NCBI GenBank assembly: GCA_012845835.1
Contig: JABAKD010000021.1
Span: 16,792,166-16,856,165, forward strand
Reading direction: 5' to 3'
Length of the DNA stretch: 64,000 nucleotides
Source of the DNA: Undaria pinnatifida
Taxonomy: Eukaryota > Sar > Phaeophyceae > Laminariales > Alariaceae
The notes beneath the pieces are model-generated. The model was not told where the DNA came from. It worked only from the letters and a program-made list of their open reading frames with translations, and did no database searches. This document shows positions 23,081 to 34,750 of this stretch, piece after piece. Each line of letters starts with the position of its first letter. Within the stretch, counting starts at the first letter, position 1. The position numbers were made by a program, and so were the translations under genes.

Positions 23081-23830
23081 CGGTATTCTCGGTACCGGTA
23101 TGAATATCGTAACGAACTCACTGAAAGGTCCGGTACCGGTATTGACGTCGTACCGAACTTATCGAAGTGTCCGGTACCGGTATTGACGTCGTACCGAACT
23201 TACCGAGGTGTCTGGTATCAATATTGGCTATTGAAAGTGTACCGAACCTACCGCAATGTCCGGCATCGGTAGGAAAGTATATACCCGTGCCGCCGGTAAC
23301 GGTATTGATGTCATACCGAACTTGCTGAAGTTGCCGGTGCTGTTATTAATGCCAAACCGAACTTACAGAATATTCCGGTGCTGGTATTGATATAGTACCG
23401 AACTTACCCAAGCTTCCGGTGCCGTAGTTGATATCGTACGGAATTGTTTTATGTTTCCGGTACCGGTATTAATGTCGTACTGAAACTTCACGAAGTGTCC
23501 CCAACCGGTATTGACGTCGTACGGATCGTACCGAAGTGTCCTATACCGGTGTCGGAAGTATACCGGACTTATCGAAGTGTCCGGCACCGGTACGAAAGTA
23601 TGTACTGGTACCGGCAGAACCGGTATTGATGCCGAACCGAACTTACTGAAGATTTCGGTACCGGTATTGATGTCGTACCGAACTTACCGAAGTTTCCGGT
23701 ACCGGTGTTGATATCGTAACGAACTTACCCAAGCTACCGGTATCGGTATTGGTGTCGTACCGAACTTACCGAAGCTTCCTGTACCGGTATGAAAGTATGT
23801 ACCGATACCGGTACCGGAACCGCCACACAC
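23080..23830 (+). repeat. Minisatellite, about 41-bp unit, block 1
   Basis: The unit reads CCGGTACCGGTATTGACGTC followed by GTACCGAACTTATCGAAGTG. Two adjacent near-perfect units lie at about 23128-23210; the rest vary in length and spacing. Nearly every unit holds the palindrome CCGGTACCGG. Confidence 0.8.
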
Positions 23831-24590
23831 TTGAATATGTATACCGGCAGTCACCGGCGGTATATATCCACTGCAAGGTTCCACCGAGCACATGCGATTA
23901 GGTACATAAACTAGGCACAAAGTGGCGGTACATGTGCAAAGCAAATCCGGTATTGGCTGGGGGTACCGGCTGAGGTATACGGTTGGAGTGGATTGTAACT
24001 GGTTCAATTTTTTTTTTTTTTTTCGCTTATATGATTTTTGTCTTGATATGATGTTCAAACGCTAAGGTACACCGTTTGGCTTACCAGAATGGCGCCACCT
24101 TCTCGTCGACCGTATCGATGTACACTCCAATCGAGAGCATAAACGAGGATTCACGCGTCCCTTCCCTTCGAAACCGGCCGGCACCGTGAAACGATCGACG
24201 GCTTAGACAGTCTCCGCGGACAACTCGTACACGTCTGCCGTGAGCGAGTTGTACACAGGAGCAGGCAAAATCACCGGCACGGCTATTTTTTGCGCGTCCA
24301 CGTCGTTAACTTCCGCCGCCGATGCTGGTGTGTGTGGGAGTGGCCGAAGATGTCCCACCACCACAAGCGGTGGAATCACTCTTGGAGGCCACCTCATATT
24401 ACCCGCCATCAGAAGCGGTGGCATCGCTGTTGGAGGCCAACTTATTCTGAGAATTTTCGCCGTTGCTCATGCGTGCTCAGAGTTTCGGAATACCGATCGT
24501 ACTGGAAGGTGATTGAAGACCGGCTTAGCGTGTTGTATGGAGCCAAAGATCCACGGGGTGACGTCACAATGTGGTGGAAACGCGTTGATA
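23831..24590. other. Spacer between minisatellite blocks
   Basis: Mostly unique. 24355-24440 holds a short tandem duplication around CAAGCGGTGGAATCACTCTT. A minus-strand frame at 24203-24424 covers it and has no recognised motif. Confidence 0.4.
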
Positions 24591-24960
24591 TCGTGCTAAA
24601 CGTACCGAAGTGTCCGGTACCTGGCTGATATTGTGTTGATCCTACCGAAGTGTCCGGTACCGGTATCGGTGTTGTACCGATACCGGTCCCAGCTCCGGTA
24701 CATGCGTGCATACCGGTAGCGCCGGTATCAGTATTGATGTTGTGACGCACTTATCGAAGTTTCTGGTGCCAGTAAGGATGGTCTACCGAACTTGCCGAAG
24801 TTTCCGGTACCGGTAGTGACGTCGTACCGAAGTTGACGCAGTTTCCGGTACCGGTACTGATGTCGTACCGAACTAGCAGAAGTTGCTGGTACCGGTATTG
24901 ATGCCGTACCCAACTTACCGAAGTTACCGGTACCGGTAATACCGGCGATATTTACCGGCG
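24590..24960 (+). repeat. Minisatellite, about 41-bp unit, block 2
   Basis: The same unit family as 23080-23830, in the same orientation (GTTTCCGGTACCGGTA, GTCGTACCGAACT). Confidence 0.75.
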
Positions 24961-26190
24961 GTACGCCTTGGTACGTACAGTACCGAACAAGCCCTTGTGT
25001 TCTTGTTTCGGTGCAACGGTTTGATAGGCGAGATGTGATGTTTGTTTGCCTGATGCTACAGTTAGTGGTGGCAATTTATCTCTTCTGTCGTACATTCCTC
25101 CTTGTCACGTACGTGTGGCAAAGGATCGTGCGTGGATTGGTAGACACGTCGATCTAAACGATGGGCATATACTGATGATCTGAAAGATGGTGATCTCTTT
25201 ACAATCGAGTTTGCTTTTTTATCTTCTTTTATTGGAGTTCGGTTTGTATGCTCCACTATTTTTTGAATGAAGCGAACTTCAGCATTTTCGTTAGCTGTCT
25301 TCCGGTTATTTTATATTTGCTTTGAGAATACCAATATGTGATTAATTTTGCATTTTCCAGTGGCGGAGTTATGGTTTTTGAGCACGCAAGTTTTTACTAG
25401 TGGTCTATCGGTGGTCTATTTTGACCCTGGGAATTTGATGTTTAGACTTTGTCCTTTACTTTTATAGACTATGGGTGCTGGATTTCTGGCTGATTTTCGC
25501 CGAGGAGTATTGGTGATTTTTTAAAGAAATAGTTTTATTAGGTCAGAATAGTTTTAGTTGGTCAGATTTTCATTTTTGATTGATGGACATTAGCTTCGAA
25601 GATTTGCTGGTAGCAAACGGAAACCAACAACAACAGTTGATGTTTTGTCAATCGGAATTGATAATTCAGATGTGCAGGCCATGCTATCATGGCAGGCACA
25701 CAAACAGGGAAGATAACGTATCTAGCACTTGCGGTCTGCCCGAGCAGCACTCTATTCATGCAGTCTACGGAGGTATGAATAACGATTCAAGATTTTTTCG
25801 AGTACAATAAGACAATTTGGTATTGGAAAACGACTGCATTCTGTTGGATGAAGGTGTTTAGGTGGTGTGATATCAGAATGTCAGCAAGCCCGCTGGCAGC
25901 ATGCCTACTATGGTTCGTTTGGTTGTTGTTTGATTCCGATGGGATATACTCCCGCTTTACTGGTTTATGTTTGGTCACTCTCTGGTCCATTTCATTACTC
26001 ACATGTGTTTGTTTTCCGCAGGTGTATGATATATTAATTCGCAACACCAGTTCATAGTCAACACCTGGGACATCTCGTATAACCGCTGCCATCGCGCATC
26101 CTAGGCCCCACATGCATCGATTGGGCCGCACGATTGAACCGACCCTGAGTATCGGTCATCTCGTTAGAAAGATCCAGCAACAGGATATCA
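24961..26190. other. No gene recognised
   Basis: AT-rich sequence with short ORFs and no recognisable motif. Confidence 0.4.
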
Positions 26191-26641
26191 CGCGCTTTGC
26201 ACTACGGTAGTGCTCTTTGTAATGCTCTATGGTGTCCGGTCCTGTAGCCGGTCGGAAATACCGGCACCATAGCAGCAACCGGCATTATTCCCTATCTTGC
26301 CACAACCACTTTCCACCTTTATATACGCCAACTAACCTCAAAGGCAATCTTGCGAGGAACCGACAAATCTCAACCCACGCTAAGGGGGGACAGCTGCAGC
26401 ACATCACCTGCATGGCGGCAATCTGCTGTTCATATTCTGTGACGCTGGTAACGAACTTCCCGAGCTCCTCGGTGGTAGTCTTCCGTTGAGACTCGACGTT
26501 TCCCTTGAGGATAGCCAGGGACTTGGGGTCGTCTTTCTCCGGCTCGGAGAGCTCGAACACAGCCGCCAGGGTGGCGAAAAAAAGGACATCGGCGCTTGGG
26601 GTTACCAGGACGTCGAAGTGCGGGAGGCCAGCCCGAAGCAC
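26190..26641 (-). pseudogene. Decayed coding fragment, family LEP (copy 3)
   Basis: The minus-strand frame 26641-26285 gives ADVLFFATLAAVFELSEPEK, KTTTEELGKFVTSVTEYEQQ and IAAMQVMCCSCPPLAWVE. It is the least broken of the three copies and the only one whose upstream part extends (LPHFDVLVTPS). The downstream non-coding part (26220-26285) matches the outer edges of the 21-22 kb inverted repeat (CTATGGTGTCCGGT, CGGAAATACCGGCACCATAG), so coding part and 3' flank moved as one unit. Confidence 0.5.
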
Positions 26642-28220
26642 CGCGAACCCGTTTGTGGTACGGTTCGACCGCGTGTTGGTTGCACGTTTGAAAAGTCCGG
26701 TGTAGTCCTGCGCGTGGAAGCGATAGAGAAGTGGACTGTGATGTGCTCTAGTTCCGGACTCAAAACCAATGATGACATCTTACGAAGCCAATACTGTTCG
26801 TTACTCGCAACATCACCTAAGTTACAAAACGTGCACAAAGGTAGTGGCTCGCAGATGGTATTTGAGGGCGCGAACAATATGCTCCAAGAGAGGGAGGACA
26901 GGGTACAATGCTATCGCCACGTGCCGCAGAGTATATCAAGCGTAAACGCCTCTTATCGGAGTTTAAGGAAGTTCTACACAATAATCAAGCTTTCCCTCCG
27001 GCGTGATGCGGTTTAAATGAAACCCCGGGGTGGTCGTTAGTTGAAACAGGAGGAACACAGACGCTCCTCTGAGCTATATGCCAGGCACATCAAAGAAAAC
27101 GACTGTGTTGAACACTGACGCTTGCCTACACTAGCGATACTAGCGATGCACCTGCCGTAGGTTTCCCGTTGCGCATAGTCTAAAGGATTCTATTGTATAA
27201 TATTATATAGCACAGGTTTTATCAAACTCGCTCGGAAGAACCACACGACGAACCCTCCTCCCATGGCTTAGTTCTCCACCCGAAGATAATATACTCATAA
27301 AAATGACATTGAGCCGTTTCTTAGTCTAGTCGACTATCCCAGTCGGCTCGAAATAGGTCGGCTTGAAGGTGGCACCTCTATCGTAGCACGCCTATTACTC
27401 TATACAAAACCCACCGTAGAGTATGCCAGGCAAACAACCGCCGACCGGCGCCATCGAGTGTACAGTTCTATCGATTACTCAATTACATGCCAACAATGTT
27501 TGTGCTCACGTCCGTGATACGCTGTTGCCGCGCATACGTGTCGACGACCAAGCCCGTCAAGAGGCCCATGCTGCCGCCTGGTCGTAGAACATCAGTAGCA
27601 GGCCGCGCACCGATCGCTGCTCCCTCGTCAGGCGAGCATGTAGAGGTATCTTGAAGCTTCTCAAAGTCGAGCACCACGCTCTCACGAAGCCTTCGTAGGT
27701 TGGCCTAATATGGGTGGGGGTGGCGTTCGGCGATGCAACAATTTCAGTTAGTCTGCCTTGTTGCGTGATACTACACCAGATTATGTGACGCAGGGCTGTG
27801 ACTTGTGTAATCGCCAGAATATATGCAGAAACGCCAACAAGGCATAAGGAAAGTATATAATGTGAAACCGTGTCACCGTTATATCTACAGTTCGCCTATT
27901 TGCAGCGTGTTCGTCTTTCTTATCGCATCGTGCCAAAACTGACACACTGCAGCACCGCATACTGCCAACCTCATACAATCCGGTACATTGACCTTCGTGC
28001 AAAAAACGGTATTGGATGCTATCATTTTTGCCTTCGCGGTCGGTGTACCTTTCGCTCGGCAGACATTGCCGACTTTACGCAACATTTTTCCGCACTAACC
28101 TGTGCTAACGGTGGGGGAAGATTCCATAGCCGCGCACTTGACTATTGGCGTCGATTCCCTTCTCCCCCCAACTGTATCCGATTTTAAAGAAGGGTGTATC
28201 GCCTCGAGCATTCTTATAAT
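26642..28220. other. No gene recognised
   Basis: A plus-strand ORF at 26486-27016 overlaps LEP copy 3 antisense and is probably a shadow. Elsewhere no supported feature. Confidence 0.4.
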
Positions 28221-28221
28221 A

Positions 28222-28955
28222 TATAATTAAAATACACTCCAGGTGTGATATCATATATGGTGTCGAAACTCATCCTTGCAAGCTGTGTGCGATACTCCGA
28301 CCGCGCCTATTACGGGTTGTGTGTCCTCTTTTAGGATATAGGTCGGCGACCCCCCTTGCAACCACGGTGTTGGTATCAGGGTCAACAGGGTGATGTTGGG
28401 CAGCTTGTGCGCGGAAACTACAAAACCCGTTTCTGAGGGGGACAAAATCTGACAGCTGTGGAAGAAAGTACATCGGTTTATCAAATGAATCGGGGAGGGC
28501 GGATATATACGTTGGGGCCTGATTTTGATCAAAAGGGAGGCGGGAGGGGGGGAGGGGGGGAGGGACAGGTGGGGCAGCTCAATTTGTGCGTGTAAATCAT
28601 ACCCCCTTCTCGTGGGGAAGGGGGGGGTTAGGTCGCATAGATGTAGGGGTTTGCCACACGCGTGATGCTAGGTCTAGGCGATGGTGCAGGTGTTTGGGGG
28701 GGAGGAGGTGTTGGGGGCGCGGGGGGCTGGGAATTGCAGCAGCGGCATGGACGGCTCTTAAACGATAACGAGGCGATGTCTACGGCGTGCAAGTGTTTAT
28801 TACTCTGGCGGATTTCGATATTAGGTGGGGCGTTTGAGCAAAATAGAGCGATGAAAAAAGAAAAGAAAAAAGGGGGGGGTTGGGGGGGGTTGGGGGGGGG
28901 GGGGGGGGGGGGGGCGGAAAGGGTTTTCAAGAGGTTTAGGTCACATATAGTCTAA
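28222..28955 (+). repeat. DR1, complete copy
   Basis: All DR1 blocks in order from AAAATACACTCCAGGTGTGA to GAGGTTTAGGTCACATATAG. G tracts occur at about 28526-28560, 28615-28630 and 28870-28915 (the last nearly pure G over 40 bp). Flanks are TTATAATATATAATT on the left and TCTAATATATG on the right, both AT-rich. Confidence 0.8.
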
Positions 28956-29194
28956 TATATGTGGCATTGGTGTACAAGCAGGACACCAGTCTAACAACAA
29001 CCTCACAGCTCTATGCGTGTCGAAACGTGTTCAAGGTTGCGGCATGTACTATAGACTATACATGACGAAAAATGGATGGTTCTGCTCTACTCTCAAAACC
29101 GCACGCTCTTCTTTGGGGCTTTCAATCGGTGCCAGGTCTCTGCAATAACGGAGAACTATAGTACGTATTTTGGCTTACATAGGTACACAACAGT

Positions 29195-30720
29195 TTCATC
29201 GTAATCGTGGTAACGCGAACTTCAGCGCCGTCTCGATCGTTCAAAGTGTACGGCAATCGCGGTAGTATTAACTCAATACGGGACAATATTTCGTCAAACG
29301 TGCATCATAACGACGGTATCATATGGTTGGTTCGACTACAAATATGGTACACTGTTACTGTGCGCTCAACGTGTAGTAGTAAATGGTTGCAGCTTGAACC
29401 GGCACAACATTAAGTGTTTTATCACAGCTTAAACCGGTACAAAAATACTTCATTCGAAGCGTTTGATAACTGCGGTATTACTAGTTAAATGCTCTACAGC
29501 ATCACCTTGAACGTGCGTTTATGCCGCAATAATATTGGTTAACGCCTCGAACGGTATGCTATTGCATTGAAAGTGTAAGACCATCAACGTATTACTGGCA
29601 TACCGATCAAGGCGTCACAAAATTATATAAATTAAAATACACTCCAGCTGTGAGATCGAAGATTTCGTCGAAACTCATCTTTGCAAGCTGTGTGTGATAC
29701 TCCGATCGCGCGCATTACGGGTTGTGTGTCCTCATGAAGGATATAGGTCGGCGACTCCCCTTACAGCTACAGTGTAGCTATCAGGGTCAACAGGATGATT
29801 TTAGTCAGTCTGTGCGCGGAAACTATAAAACCCATTTCTGAGGGGGACAAAATCTGACAGCTGTGAAGGGAAAGGGGGGGCCTGGTTTTGATCAAAAGCG
29901 AGCGGGTTTGGAGGGGGGCAGGGGGGGGGGGGGGGGGGGCAGCTCGATATGTGCCTGGAAACTATACATTATTTCGAGGGGATAAATGTGACATTTTTGG
30001 AAATAATACATCAGTTTGTCACAATATTGTATTGGCAATGTACGGCAATCTCCGTATTGCTGCCCTGAAGCATCACCGTAACTCGTTAAACGAGTACATT
30101 GATCGCAATATTTTCCGGCCTAAAATGGTATATATAGTATCAACGTGAAGGTGAGTGATAATGGTAGTATAGCTGGGGCAGAACGGCAGTGGCGTTGATA
30201 CCAATACATCAAAAAGTTACGGTAGTCGCGGTGATAACGAATCACCGCCAAACATTTTACTGGTTTGCGTTTAAAGTGCATGATGATCGCCGTGTTATTG
30301 TCTCACCGGCTAATGTTGTACAACGCACAGTGCCTTCACGCTGTACACAAAATCGTGGAATTATAATTGTTGACGCAAAACGGCACTGTATTTCGTGGAA
30401 TATGTATCGAAAGGACGGTATGGTATTGCAGTACATTGAAGGGTGTGTGTGGTTATCGCGGTCATTATAGCTCGCCGCCTAACGTCATACTCTGTATTGG
30501 ACGAAATACATTCAAGGTGTACGGTATTCACGGTATTATTGTTTTTGTTTCGGTGCCGAATTTGGTTGCAAATGGATAATAGCGACGGAATCGTTGTGAC
30601 ACCGTTTGACACGGTAATCGGGCTACTATTGGCCCACCGCCTGGTATGGCACAGTTTGCGGCGTTCTATGGACAGGTTGACGTAATCACGGCATCGCTGG
30701 CTTAAAACTGTAAACTATGA
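29195..30720 (+). repeat. Very degenerate minisatellite
   Basis: Recurrent GTGTACGGYAATCGCGGTA and CTCACCGCCTAACGT-like pieces occur near 29243, 30040, 30200, 30280, 30455 and 30520. Spacing is irregular and the unit is uncertain. A DR1 copy (29625-29975) is inserted within it. Confidence 0.4.
29625..29975 (+). repeat. DR1 5'-half
   Basis: A well-preserved DR1 head through the first G tract, broken off after AGCTCGATATGTGCCTGGAA. Confidence 0.75.
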
Positions 30721-30843
30721 AACTGAATCAGACTCGAATGGAAATCGTGGTTTTGGTGGCTTAACGCGTACGGGTACTGCATCGGAAATGTTCGATGTAC
30801 GGTACTACCAGTAGTTTTTTTTCACCGCGTAGTACGTACAACG

Positions 30844-31170
30844 TTACATTAGACCCGAATGGAATTCTTGGTGTTGTTGGCTCACCGTGTCCAATTCCGA
30901 ATCGTGAATCGCTGCAGCCCAAGAGTCCAATGCTCGCGCTGCAATCCCCACTCCCCATTTTAGCTTGAGCCAACGAGGGTCTTCGTCTTTCGTATCATCA
31001 CACACGTAACTTTCGCAGTTTGGACCTAGGAACATCTTCACCACTCCCACAGCGAGGTTCGTGGCGCATGTAGAATCATATTCAGCGTGCCCAATCCACT
31101 GGTCCTTCAAGTCCTTCACGTATCCAACAAAATCATCTACGTAACCCTGAAGCAAAGGATGACAAACCAA
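30844..31170 (-). CDS. Candidate exon, unknown protein
   Basis: An open frame of 108 codons with balanced composition and hydrophobic/acidic patterning: GYVDDFVGYVKDLKDQWIGH, then TCATNLAVGVVKMFLGPNCE, then WLKLKWGVGIAARALDSWAA. It looks like globular protein rather than a repeat shadow. The first ATG-like position is not assured, and intron borders were not fixed. It may belong with the minus-strand exons at 31258-31470 and 32793-33063, separated by introns into which DR1 has inserted. No family recognised. Confidence 0.4.
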   Translation of the reverse strand: MVCHPLLQGYVDDFVGYVKDLKDQWIGHAEYDSTCATNLAVGVVKMFLGPNCESYVCDDTKDEDPRWLKLKWGVGIAARALDSWAAAIHDSELDTVSQQHQEFHSGLM

Positions 31171-31257
31171 AACAGCGTCACGCAGAAATTAACGAAAACA
31201 ATGACCGCAGGAAATACTCCGCGGAAGGGGGACGATGGTGAACCTTCAGTGTTTAGA

Positions 31258-31470
31258 CTATGTCGAGACGGTCCCTTTTTTCAAGTTTGCATCATGTGTC
31301 GTTAGGTCATACCATCGGAATGTCTCAATCACGCCACGTTGTGCTTCGTGGTGCAAGACGAGCCAATGGCGTTGTATCCAACCCACTTTTGATACAAATC
31401 GTTGACGTAAACCGCGGAGCAGTCTACGTAATCTCGAACCGGCGCGAGGGAGAAAAACAACAGGCATCAA
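31258..31470 (-). CDS. Candidate exon, unknown protein
   Basis: A frame of 70 codons containing LRQRFVSKVGWIQRHWLVLH and IETFRWYDLTTHDANLKKG. Composition is protein-like, with no recognised domain. Its pattern (a short segment, W-rich, on the same strand as its neighbours) suggests an exon of the same gene as 30844-31170, but this is inference. Confidence 0.3.
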   Translation of the reverse strand: MMPVVFLPRAGSRLRRLLRGLRQRFVSKVGWIQRHWLVLHHEAQRGVIETFRWYDLTTHDANLKKGTVST

Positions 31471-31547
31471 GGAGCAGTACTGGCAAAGGAGTTAACGTGT
31501 CAAAAATATACTTCGGTCTCCTTCGTTTTCAATTAGTCCTAAAAATA

Positions 31548-32303
31548 TAAAAATTAAAATACACTCCAGCTGTGAGATCGAATATTTTGTCGAAACTCAT
31601 CTTTGCAAGCTGTGTGTGATACTCCGATCGCGCCTATGACGGATTGGGTATCCTCATTTAGGGTATAGAGGTCGGCGACTCCCCTTGCAACTACAGTGTA
31701 TCTATCAGGGTCAACAGGGTGATGTTAGGCAGTCTCTGCGCGGAAACTATATACCCCGTTTTTGCGGGGGACAAAATCTGACCGCTGTGGATGGAAATGC
31801 GTCAGTTTATCAAGTGAATCCTGTAAGTCGAATAACCGGTGAGGGGAGGGCGGAGTGTTTAAGTCTGATTTTGATCAAAAGGGGGGCGGGAGGGGGGGGA
31901 GGGGGGGGAGGGGACGGGTGGGGCAATTCAATTTTGCGTGGAAACTGTAAATCCTTCTTGTTAGGGAAGGGGGGGTGGGGGGGAGGGGGGCGACGGGGGA
32001 ATGGAGGGAAGGGCTTTAGGTCTCATAGATGTAGGGGTTTGCTGTGCGTGTGGTGCTAGGTCTAGGCGATAATCGTGTGGTGGGGAGGGAGGGGGCGGGG
32101 CGGGCGGGGGTGGGTGGAAATTGCACCAGCGGCATGGACGGCTCAAAAGAAGACAATGCGGTGATATCCATGGTATGGAAGTGTTTACTACTCTGTCGGA
32201 TTTCGTTATTAGGTGGGGCCTTTGAGCAAGAGAGAGTGAGGAAAAAATACAAAGGGGGGGGGGGGGGGGGGGAGGGTTTTGAAGAGGTTTTAGGTCACAT
32301 TTA
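31548..32303 (+). repeat. DR1, complete copy
   Basis: All DR1 blocks from AAAATACACTCCAGCTGTGA to GAGGTTTTAGGTCACATTTA. It lies between candidate exons on the minus strand and so would be intronic if those belong to one gene. Confidence 0.8.
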
Positions 32304-32304
32304 A

Positions 32305-32395
32305 TATTAAAATACACTCCAGCTATGAGATCAAGGATTTGGTCGAATCTCGTATTGGCGATATTGTGTGTGATACTCCAATCGCGCGTATTAAT
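32305..32395 (+). repeat. DR1 5'-tip in tandem with the previous copy
   Basis: A second DR1 head follows the complete copy with only TAATATT between them, then ends after CGCGCGTATTA. Confidence 0.65.
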
Positions 32396-32459
32396 CATAT
32401 ATTACACAGAGTTTTCACAAAAACTGGAACGGAGCCTAAAATGAGAAATGACGTTTTTT

Positions 32460-32620
32460 TTGTAGAAAGCAAACCTATTGTGTGTAGGGGCTTGCTATAC
32501 GCGCGGTGCTGGGTCTAGGCGATCGTGCGGGGTGTGGGTAGGAGGGGGCGTTGGAGGGGGGGAATGGGGGACGAATGAACGCTACGTCATGGATGGCTAG
32601 GAAGATAATGACGTGATATC
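32460..32620 (+). repeat. DR1 3'-part, diverged
   Basis: The GTGTAGGGGCTTGCTATACG and GGGTCTAGGCGATCGTGCGG blocks and a G-rich run, as in the distal third of DR1. Confidence 0.5.
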
Positions 32621-32792
32621 AATTCATATATGTATCATACAGACGCCCAAGAAAATACTTAACCGACAAATCGACTAGTTTGATCGAAAGCGTGAGTTGA
32701 CAAAAGCCAAGGAGAATGTGATATATTTACCTATTTTCCTGTTGCCAACATTACCTGGGCAAGATGTGAAAAAACGGGCGTCTTTGCCTTAC

Positions 32793-33063
32793 CTTGCAAG
32801 TGTCGTCGAGGGATCCAAAAGCCTGGCCGGGGCGGCCGGCGTCTTCCAGCTCAGAAATTAGATACTGGAGGCGTGTTGGTCTTTGTGCTGCCCACACAAG
32901 GGCTGCGACCATCCAAGCCGTGCCGAAACAGTTCCCGTCCTGATCGATGTTGATTGAAATGCCGGAGAACCAGCCTTTCACGGCCTCGATGGCCGGTTTT
33001 CTGCTCTCGAACAGCCCGTCAACATTGCTGAGAGGCTTGATGTCGTTGTACGAGATACGTGAT
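32793..33063 (-). CDS. Candidate exon with DGNC motif
   Basis: A minus-strand frame of about 85 codons includes NVDGLFESRKPAIEAVKGWF, SISINIDQ-like ISINIDQDGNCFGTAWMVAA and LQYLISELEDAGRPGQAFGS. It ends at a consensus 5' splice site, CTTGCAAG followed by GTAAGG (exon end 32793). Composition and the donor make a real exon likely. The DGNCF segment resembles the catalytic-cysteine motif of OTU-type cysteine proteases (DGNCxF/Y), but the surrounding residues do not match well and no His partner is seen. Treat as unknown. The upstream border is not fixed. Confidence 0.45.
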
Positions 33064-33436
33064 CGTGTGCAGAAAGAACGGCAACAGGTCAGCCAAATTA
33101 TACAAAATCAGAAGATTTCTGAGAAAGGTGAGTTGTCACGAAATACTGGAATGTACCATGTGCAACGGCGAAAGAGGTAGAGGAGAGAAAAGGCGCACTT
33201 TAAACGAACATCACGAGGGTACTATAGGTTGGGAAGGGGGGCGACAAATCGGCCTAGATGAGAATGAACATACTTATCTTGGCTCCCTATCGTATCGGTG
33301 AAGTTAGAACGTCAAGGAATCGCGCTGGGACGACCGTCTAAAACACAACGCGGAAAATGAAAATCAACACAAACGCGGCACACGTATCAAAGCTAAAGCA
33401 AGTCGTACAGGAGCTCAAACCTAGAAGTGAGCGTAG

Positions 33437-34621
33437 TCAAGCAAGACCAACCTTAGTTTCCACTTTTTGCCGCGAGGCCTGAAGCGCTCGGTCTCCTTGT
33501 CTCGGAAACTCATGAAGAGTTGATTTAGACGTGACCCGGGCAGCATCGGGCAGGGCATGCGTGCCGGCAGGGACAGTGCTTGTTGCGGCAGTGTCGTTCT
33601 CCCCTTCCTTCACCTCCTCTGAGATTTTCAAGAACGGTTTGACCATTCCAACTGTCTTCCCTTCGCTAGTAATAGCGGATGCAGATTCGTTGATGGCAAC
33701 GGTGTCAGTTCTTGCCTCCATGGCCGGACAGGCGAGGGTAGTGCTGGTGGCGGCCTTGGCGGCATTGTGGCGCCTCTTTGCCTGAAAGGCCTCTGCGCTC
33801 TTGCTCGACGAGTTGAGCTCACTAGGGGAACTGTCCTTGTTATCAGTTGCAGCTCCTGTTGCGGTTGTAGCGGTGCTGGTGCTAGCGGTGGAGCTAGTAG
33901 TGGTCTGGCTTTTTAACATCTCGATCGCGCCTGCGCTCGGGCCTGGCATCTCTCGGGGTCCTGCTTGTTTGTTGATCTTCATTAGCGCAGCGGCACAAAT
34001 GACATTGGTGTCAACGTCCCGGTCCTTTGTCGCACACGCTGCAGTAGCGGTGAGTGTGGCGATAGAGGCAGCATGGCGCATACTGCCCTTGGTCGCTTCT
34101 TCTTTGGTCCCGAGAGGTTCAGCGATCCGAGCTGTTTGAGCTGTGCTCAACGTTTCAGCAGCCGTGGTTGAAGCGGTGTCCAAGCTCGTGTCCAGGGTCA
34201 AACGGGTAGAACCACCAATCTCTACGTGAATGGAAGATGTGACAATTTTATGTCCCGGACCCTGCCCCACGTTAACATCTCTCTGGAGCGAGCCAACCGA
34301 AACGGAAGCGGCAGGGATGGAGTCGTAGGTAGTGAACGTGACGGCGTTCTGTTGATTCTTCTTCCTCGTCGCCTTGGTGCTTGTGTCGGACGACCCGGCT
34401 ACCCCGGAGATTGCCTTACTGGTTGTCGATGCCTTGCTGATTGTGGATGTCTTCCTGATTGCCGATGCCTTGCCGATTGTCGATGGAGCTGTCGAAAGGT
34501 CGCAAGCGCCGCTGACATCTGGTTTCATTGTTGAAGTTGAAGAAGAATCAACCTCAACGTCGATAGTAGATTTTCCCTGCATATCTCTGGACAACTGCCC
34601 CGCCTCAAAGGCCATGTTGGG
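33437..34621 (-). CDS. Candidate exon, Ser/Thr/Ala-rich protein
   Basis: An uninterrupted 392-codon frame starts at an ATG at 34615. A pyrimidine-rich tract (CTGTTTCTGTTTCTGTTGTC then AAG) immediately upstream would serve as a 3' splice site at 34621. The end, ACTAAG followed by GTTGGT near 33447, could be a donor, or the stop at 33437 may be the true end. The protein is low complexity: Thr, Ser and Ala repeats (TASTTAAETLSTAQTA, TTTSSTASTSTATTATGAA) with scattered Lys/Asp. It has no signal peptide or recognised domain and is probably disordered. The plus-strand frames over it are shadows. Confidence 0.5.
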   Translation of the reverse strand, partial: PNMAFEAGQLSRDMQGKSTIDVEVDSSSTSTMKPDVSGACDLSTAPSTIGKASAIRKTSTISKASTTSKAISGVAGSSDTSTKATRKKNQQNAVTFTTYDSIPAASVSVGSLQRDVNVGQGPGHKIVTSSIHVEIGGSTRLTLDTSLDTASTTAAETLSTAQTARIAEPLGTKEEATKGSMRHAASIATLTATAACATKDRDVDTNVICAAALMKINKQAGPREMPGPSAGAIEMLKSQTTTSSTASTSTATTATGAATDNKDSSPSELNSSSKSAEAFQAKRRHNAAKAATSTTLACPAMEARTDTVAINESASAITSEGKTVGMVKPFLKISEEVKEGENDTAATSTVPAGTHALPDAARVTSKSTLHEFPRQGDRALQASRQKVETKVGLA

Positions 34622-34750
34622 CTTGACAACAGAAACAGAAACAGGACAGGAGGACGAGCAATGGCGACTCTTTTGCGATTCTCGAACTTCTTCTTGCTCG
34701 GAACAAATTTATTAGCAAAGTCCAGTTCTAATATACATTTTGTTCGCATC

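Noticed and set aside
22680-24960. CRISPR-like array from regular GGTACCGG repeats
   Set aside because: Units are contiguous without unique spacers and the genome is eukaryotic; it is a minisatellite.
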